Positions 61,413-64,000 of a stretch of DNA of 64,000 bases are shown here, piece by piece (the stretch's first letter is position 1; each line of letters begins with the position of its first letter). Both the position numbers and the translations under genes were made by a program. Source of the DNA: Actinomyces procaprae (lineage in GTDB: Bacteria > Actinomycetota > Actinomycetes > Actinomycetales > Actinomycetaceae). The stretch is taken from the NCBI RefSeq assembly GCF_004798665.1, contig NZ_CP039292.1, forward strand, positions 1,116,001-1,180,000, in the 5' to 3' direction. The notes under the pieces are model-generated. The model was given only the letters and a program-made list of their open reading frames with translations. It made no database searches and was not told where the DNA came from.

Positions 61413-62207
61413 CTAGGCGCCCTGGGAGGGGGTGAGATCGTCCGCTCCCTGGTTGCCGGTGCCCTGGGTGTGCACCGGCCGCCAGCCGCGGCGGGGCGGC
61501 ACGGTGGAAGTGGCGCCCGGGCGGGAGCGGTAGACCACGTACGGCCGGGTCACATACCCCACCGGTGCGGAAACCACGTGGACGAGCCGGGTGAAGGGCC
61601 AGACGGCGAACAGCGCCAGCCCCGCCACAATGTGCAGCTTGAACACCATGGGCACGTCCGCCATCAGCTCCGGGTGCGGTTGCAGGGCGAAGAGCGAACG
61701 GAACCACGGGCTGATCGTCTCCCGGTAGTCGTAACCGCCGTCGACGCCGCCCAGCAGCTGAGTGGACAGCGTCGCCCACGCGCCCAGGCACACAGGCACA
61801 AGGAGCAGCACGTACATGAGGATGTCGTTCTTCGTGGTGGCCAGACGCACCGACTTGACCACCACGCGCCGGTAGAGCAGCCCGGCCAGTCCCACCAGCG
61901 TCATCAGCCCGGCCAGCGAGCCGGGGATCACCGCCACCAGGTGGTATACGTGCTCTGGAATGCCCGCAGCCTCGGTCCAGCTCCTGGGAATCACCAATCC
62001 CATGAAGTGGCCGAGCGCGACTAGCAGGATCCCGAAGTGGAACAGGGGGGAGGACCAGCGCAGGATTGCCGACTCCTGCCACTGTGAGGACCGGCTGGTC
62101 CACCCGAACTGGTCATTGCGGTAGCGCCATATCAGCCCCGCCGCCAGCAGAATGAAGGACACGTAGGGCAGGGCGGTCCACAAGACCGCCGACTCGAAGG
62201 TGTTCAT
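61413..62207 (-). CDS. narI: Respiratory nitrate reductase gamma subunit
   Basis: Membrane cytochrome b of the NarGHI complex, passing quinol electrons to NarH; 264 residues with five helices. It begins ESAVLWTALPYVSFILLAAGLIWRYRND and has haem-ligand histidines in SPLFHFGILLVALGHFMGL and in KLHIVAGLALFAVWPFTRLVH near residue 190-210. A Pro/Arg-rich tail of about 40 residues ends the protein. It overlaps narJ by four bases. It is the last gene of the nar operon; the 23-bp array follows. Confidence 0.94.
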   Translation of the reverse strand: MNTFESAVLWTALPYVSFILLAAGLIWRYRNDQFGWTSRSSQWQESAILRWSSPLFHFGILLVALGHFMGLVIPRSWTEAAGIPEHVYHLVAVIPGSLAGLMTLVGLAGLLYRRVVVKSVRLATTKNDILMYVLLLVPVCLGAWATLSTQLLGGVDGGYDYRETISPWFRSLFALQPHPELMADVPMVFKLHIVAGLALFAVWPFTRLVHVVSAPVGYVTRPYVVYRSRPGATSTVPPRRGWRPVHTQGTGNQGADDLTPSQGA

Positions 62208-62998
62208 GGCTGCTCCTGGATACTGCTGGGAGTGATTCCGGCGGGGGACGACGACGGGGCGGTGCGCGCGGCGGCGTGAACAGGCTCATGGCGCAGTGGG
62301 GCTCCGACCGGTGCCGCAGGCGGCATGCTCGGGAAAGGCAGCGTGTCGGTGACACCCACTGTCTCGGTGGGAGGGCCGGCAGCGACCAGGGCCCGCACCC
62401 GCTCGGCGGTGGCAGTGTCCACCGGCTCCAGGGTGGCGACGACGGCGTCAAGCAGCCGAGCATACGGAGAGGCCGCCTCGGTCAGGGCCCGGCGCAGCAC
62501 CTCCAGGCCGTCCCGGTGCGAGGACAGCAGCACGTCGGCGACCTCATCACCGCTGCGGGCACTCAGCTCCAGCACCACCGGCAGGTAGTCGGGCAGCTCG
62601 TCGCGGTCCAGCTCGTAGCCGGCGGCGGCCAGGGCCTGCTTGAAGGCGACCAGGGCCGCCCCCCGGTAGCGGGTGTCGCCGACGGCGTAATAGCTCAGGT
62701 ACAGGCAGCAGCGACGGCGCCGGTCGAAGACCTCCACATAGTGCTCGGCCAGGGCGCGCGTACCCCGACTGCGTGCCTGCGCCACGAACTCCGCCAGCGG
62801 CGCGCGGACCGCCTCGGGCAGCGCGGGGGCGTTGGCCAGGGCCTCATCGACGGCGTCTAGCCGCTCGTCGAAGGCGTCCTCGGCGGGGTAGTCGAGCAGC
62901 AGCGAGGCGCTCATGTGGACGATCGCCCGGCCGACGGCGTCAATGACCGGCGTGGTGGCCGCGGACGGCCGCATCCCGGTGCTCGTCGTCGCCGCCAT
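62204..62998 (-). CDS. narJ: Nitrate reductase assembly chaperone
   Basis: Cytoplasmic TorD-like chaperone for cofactor insertion into NarG; 264 residues. Conserved features are SASLLLDYPAEDAFDERL near the start and HYVEVFDRRRRCCLYLSYYAVGDTRYRGAAL (around residues 80-110). DELPDYLPVVLELSA is also typical. The C-terminal 60 residues are Pro/Ala-rich. ATG 62998 has GGAGG nine bases upstream and starts one base after the narH stop; the frame extends to 63028 inside narH. Confidence 0.92.
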   Translation of the reverse strand: MAATTSTGMRPSAATTPVIDAVGRAIVHMSASLLLDYPAEDAFDERLDAVDEALANAPALPEAVRAPLAEFVAQARSRGTRALAEHYVEVFDRRRRCCLYLSYYAVGDTRYRGAALVAFKQALAAAGYELDRDELPDYLPVVLELSARSGDEVADVLLSSHRDGLEVLRRALTEAASPYARLLDAVVATLEPVDTATAERVRALVAAGPPTETVGVTDTLPFPSMPPAAPVGAPLRHEPVHAAARTAPSSSPAGITPSSIQEQP

Positions 62999-62999
62999 T

Positions 63000-64000
63000 T
63001 CAGTGGCCTCCGACCCGGTTGGCCGCACTCACTGCGACGCCGGGGCCCGCCGTCGGCACCGGTTCGCGGCGCACGGTCGGCAGCGGCAGTGACACCGGCC
63101 CTTCCGCGCCCTGGCCGACGCCGGAGCCGCAGGCGGCCGGAGCGCCCTCACCCAGCAGGGTGCGCACGTCCTCACCCATGGCGGTCATGCCGCGCGGCAC
63201 CTCCGGGCTGGCGGTGGGGATGACGTAGCGGTCGTCGTACTTGGCGATCGCCAGCAGACGGTACATGTCCTCCAACTGTGCTCCACTCATGCCGACGGCT
63301 GCGGCGATGGCCGGGTCTGCCTCACGTCCGAGCCGGACTTCGCGCATGTGGGAGCGCATGGCCGCCAGCCGCCGCAGCACCAGCTCCACGGCGTCGGTGT
63401 CCCCGGCGGTGAACAGGCCCGCCAGGTACTCCAGCGGGATGCGCATCTCGGACACGGCGGTAAGCAGCACCCGGTGGTCCTCGCCGTCCAGGCCCGCAGC
63501 GGCCACCTCGTCCACCACCGGCGACAGCGGCGGGATGTACCAGACCATCGGCATGGTCCGGTACTCCGGGTGCAGTGGCAGCGCCACCCGGTAGGTGGAG
63601 ATCAGGTCCCACACGGGGGAGTCCTGAGCGGCCTGTACCCAGGAGGCAGGCACACCCGCCTCACGGGCCGCCCGCACCACCTCCGGGTCGTGCGGGTCCA
63701 GCAGGATCTCCCGCTGCGCCGCGTACAGGTCCTGCGGGTCGGCGACGGCGGCGGCCTGGGAGACCCGGTCGGCGTCGTACAGCAGCACCCCCAGGTAGCG
63801 CAGGCGCCCCACGCAGGTCTCTGAGCAGACGGTGGGCTGGCCGGCCTCCAGGCGCGGGTAGCACAGCGTGCACTTCTCCGCCTTGCCGGTGGCGTGGTTG
63901 AAGTAGACCTTCTTATACGGGCAGGCGGACACGCACATGCGCCAGCCGCGGCAGGCGTCCTGATCCACCAGCACGATGCCGTCCTCGCTGCGCTTGTACA
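63000..64000 (-). CDS. narH: Nitrate reductase beta subunit, 5' end outside window
   Basis: Iron-sulfur electron-transfer subunit of NarGHI. The last ~333 residues are visible and the frame is open at the window edge (YKRSEDGIVLVDQDACRGW...). Cysteine groups CRGWRMCVSACPYKK, CTLCYP and CSETCVG are ferredoxin-like cluster ligands; the Trp in the first group marks the NarH [3Fe-4S] site. GVLLYDADRV and the long C-terminal helical domain follow. narG should lie beyond the edge. Stop one base before the narJ start. Confidence 0.95.
   Translation of the reverse strand, partial: YKRSEDGIVLVDQDACRGWRMCVSACPYKKVYFNHATGKAEKCTLCYPRLEAGQPTVCSETCVGRLRYLGVLLYDADRVSQAAAVADPQDLYAAQREILLDPHDPEVVRAAREAGVPASWVQAAQDSPVWDLISTYRVALPLHPEYRTMPMVWYIPPLSPVVDEVAAAGLDGEDHRVLLTAVSEMRIPLEYLAGLFTAGDTDAVELVLRRLAAMRSHMREVRLGREADPAIAAAVGMSGAQLEDMYRLLAIAKYDDRYVIPTASPEVPRGMTAMGEDVRTLLGEGAPAACGSGVGQGAEGPVSLPLPTVRREPVPTAGPGVAVSAANRVGGH

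Overview
The window is high-GC, densely packed DNA from an actinobacterium. The best guess is Actinomyces or a close relative (Actinomycetaceae). This rests on gene order (yceD-rnc-mutM; rne-rplU-rpmA-obg-proB-proA; nadD-rsfS-histidine phosphatase), on GTG/TTG starts and stop-start overlaps, and on facultatively anaerobic respiratory genes. No rRNA, plasmid or complete mobile element is visible. Names come from reading the proteins; no database search was possible.

Layout. 1-3.2 kb: YceD, RNase III, MutM and a NarL-type response regulator. 3.36-12.75 kb: cytochrome bd oxidase (cydA, cydB), its assembly exporter (cydD, cydC) and a GAF sensor kinase coupled to cydC; that kinase converges on the NarL-type regulator. 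13.2-21.4 kb: RNase E/G, L21, L27, Obg and proline synthesis (proB, proA). 21.5-32 kb: a small acid-tailed protein facing a tightly overlapping eight-gene minus-strand operon of three glycosyltransferases, an ABC exporter, two kinase-fold phosphotransferases and a sensor kinase/regulator pair. 32.3-39.8 kb: a Dcu-type dicarboxylate carrier, nadD, a tail-anchored acidic protein, rsfS, a phosphatase, two identical tRNA-Ala genes, uppP and a HisN-type phosphatase. 40.8-48.9 kb: two paralogous FtsX/MacB-type permeases around one ATPase, followed by a regulator and a divergent kinase. 48.9-53.1 kb: a BsuBI/PstI-type restriction-modification pair, an acetyltransferase and an alcohol dehydrogenase. 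53.3-57.4 kb: an iron-siderophore or haem importer with a DtxR-like box. 57.3-60.4 kb: molybdate uptake (modA and a modB-modC fusion). 60.4-64 kb: a repeat-rich gap, then narI, narJ and part of narH.

The physiology is coherent. Cytochrome bd oxidase serves low oxygen, nitrate reductase and molybdate uptake serve nitrate respiration, and the Dcu carrier serves fumarate/succinate metabolism. Three two-component systems lie beside the genes they may control.

The most unusual material is between genes. A 23-bp tandem repeat occurs in four intergenic arrays. A second class of element has 19- or 20-bp units running into a central hairpin and out again as inverted units. A 135-bp inverted-repeat element and a dispersed block shared by the larger gaps add to this. 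The eight-gene glycosyltransferase/exporter/phosphotransferase/two-component operon is the best candidate for an undescribed multi-gene system.
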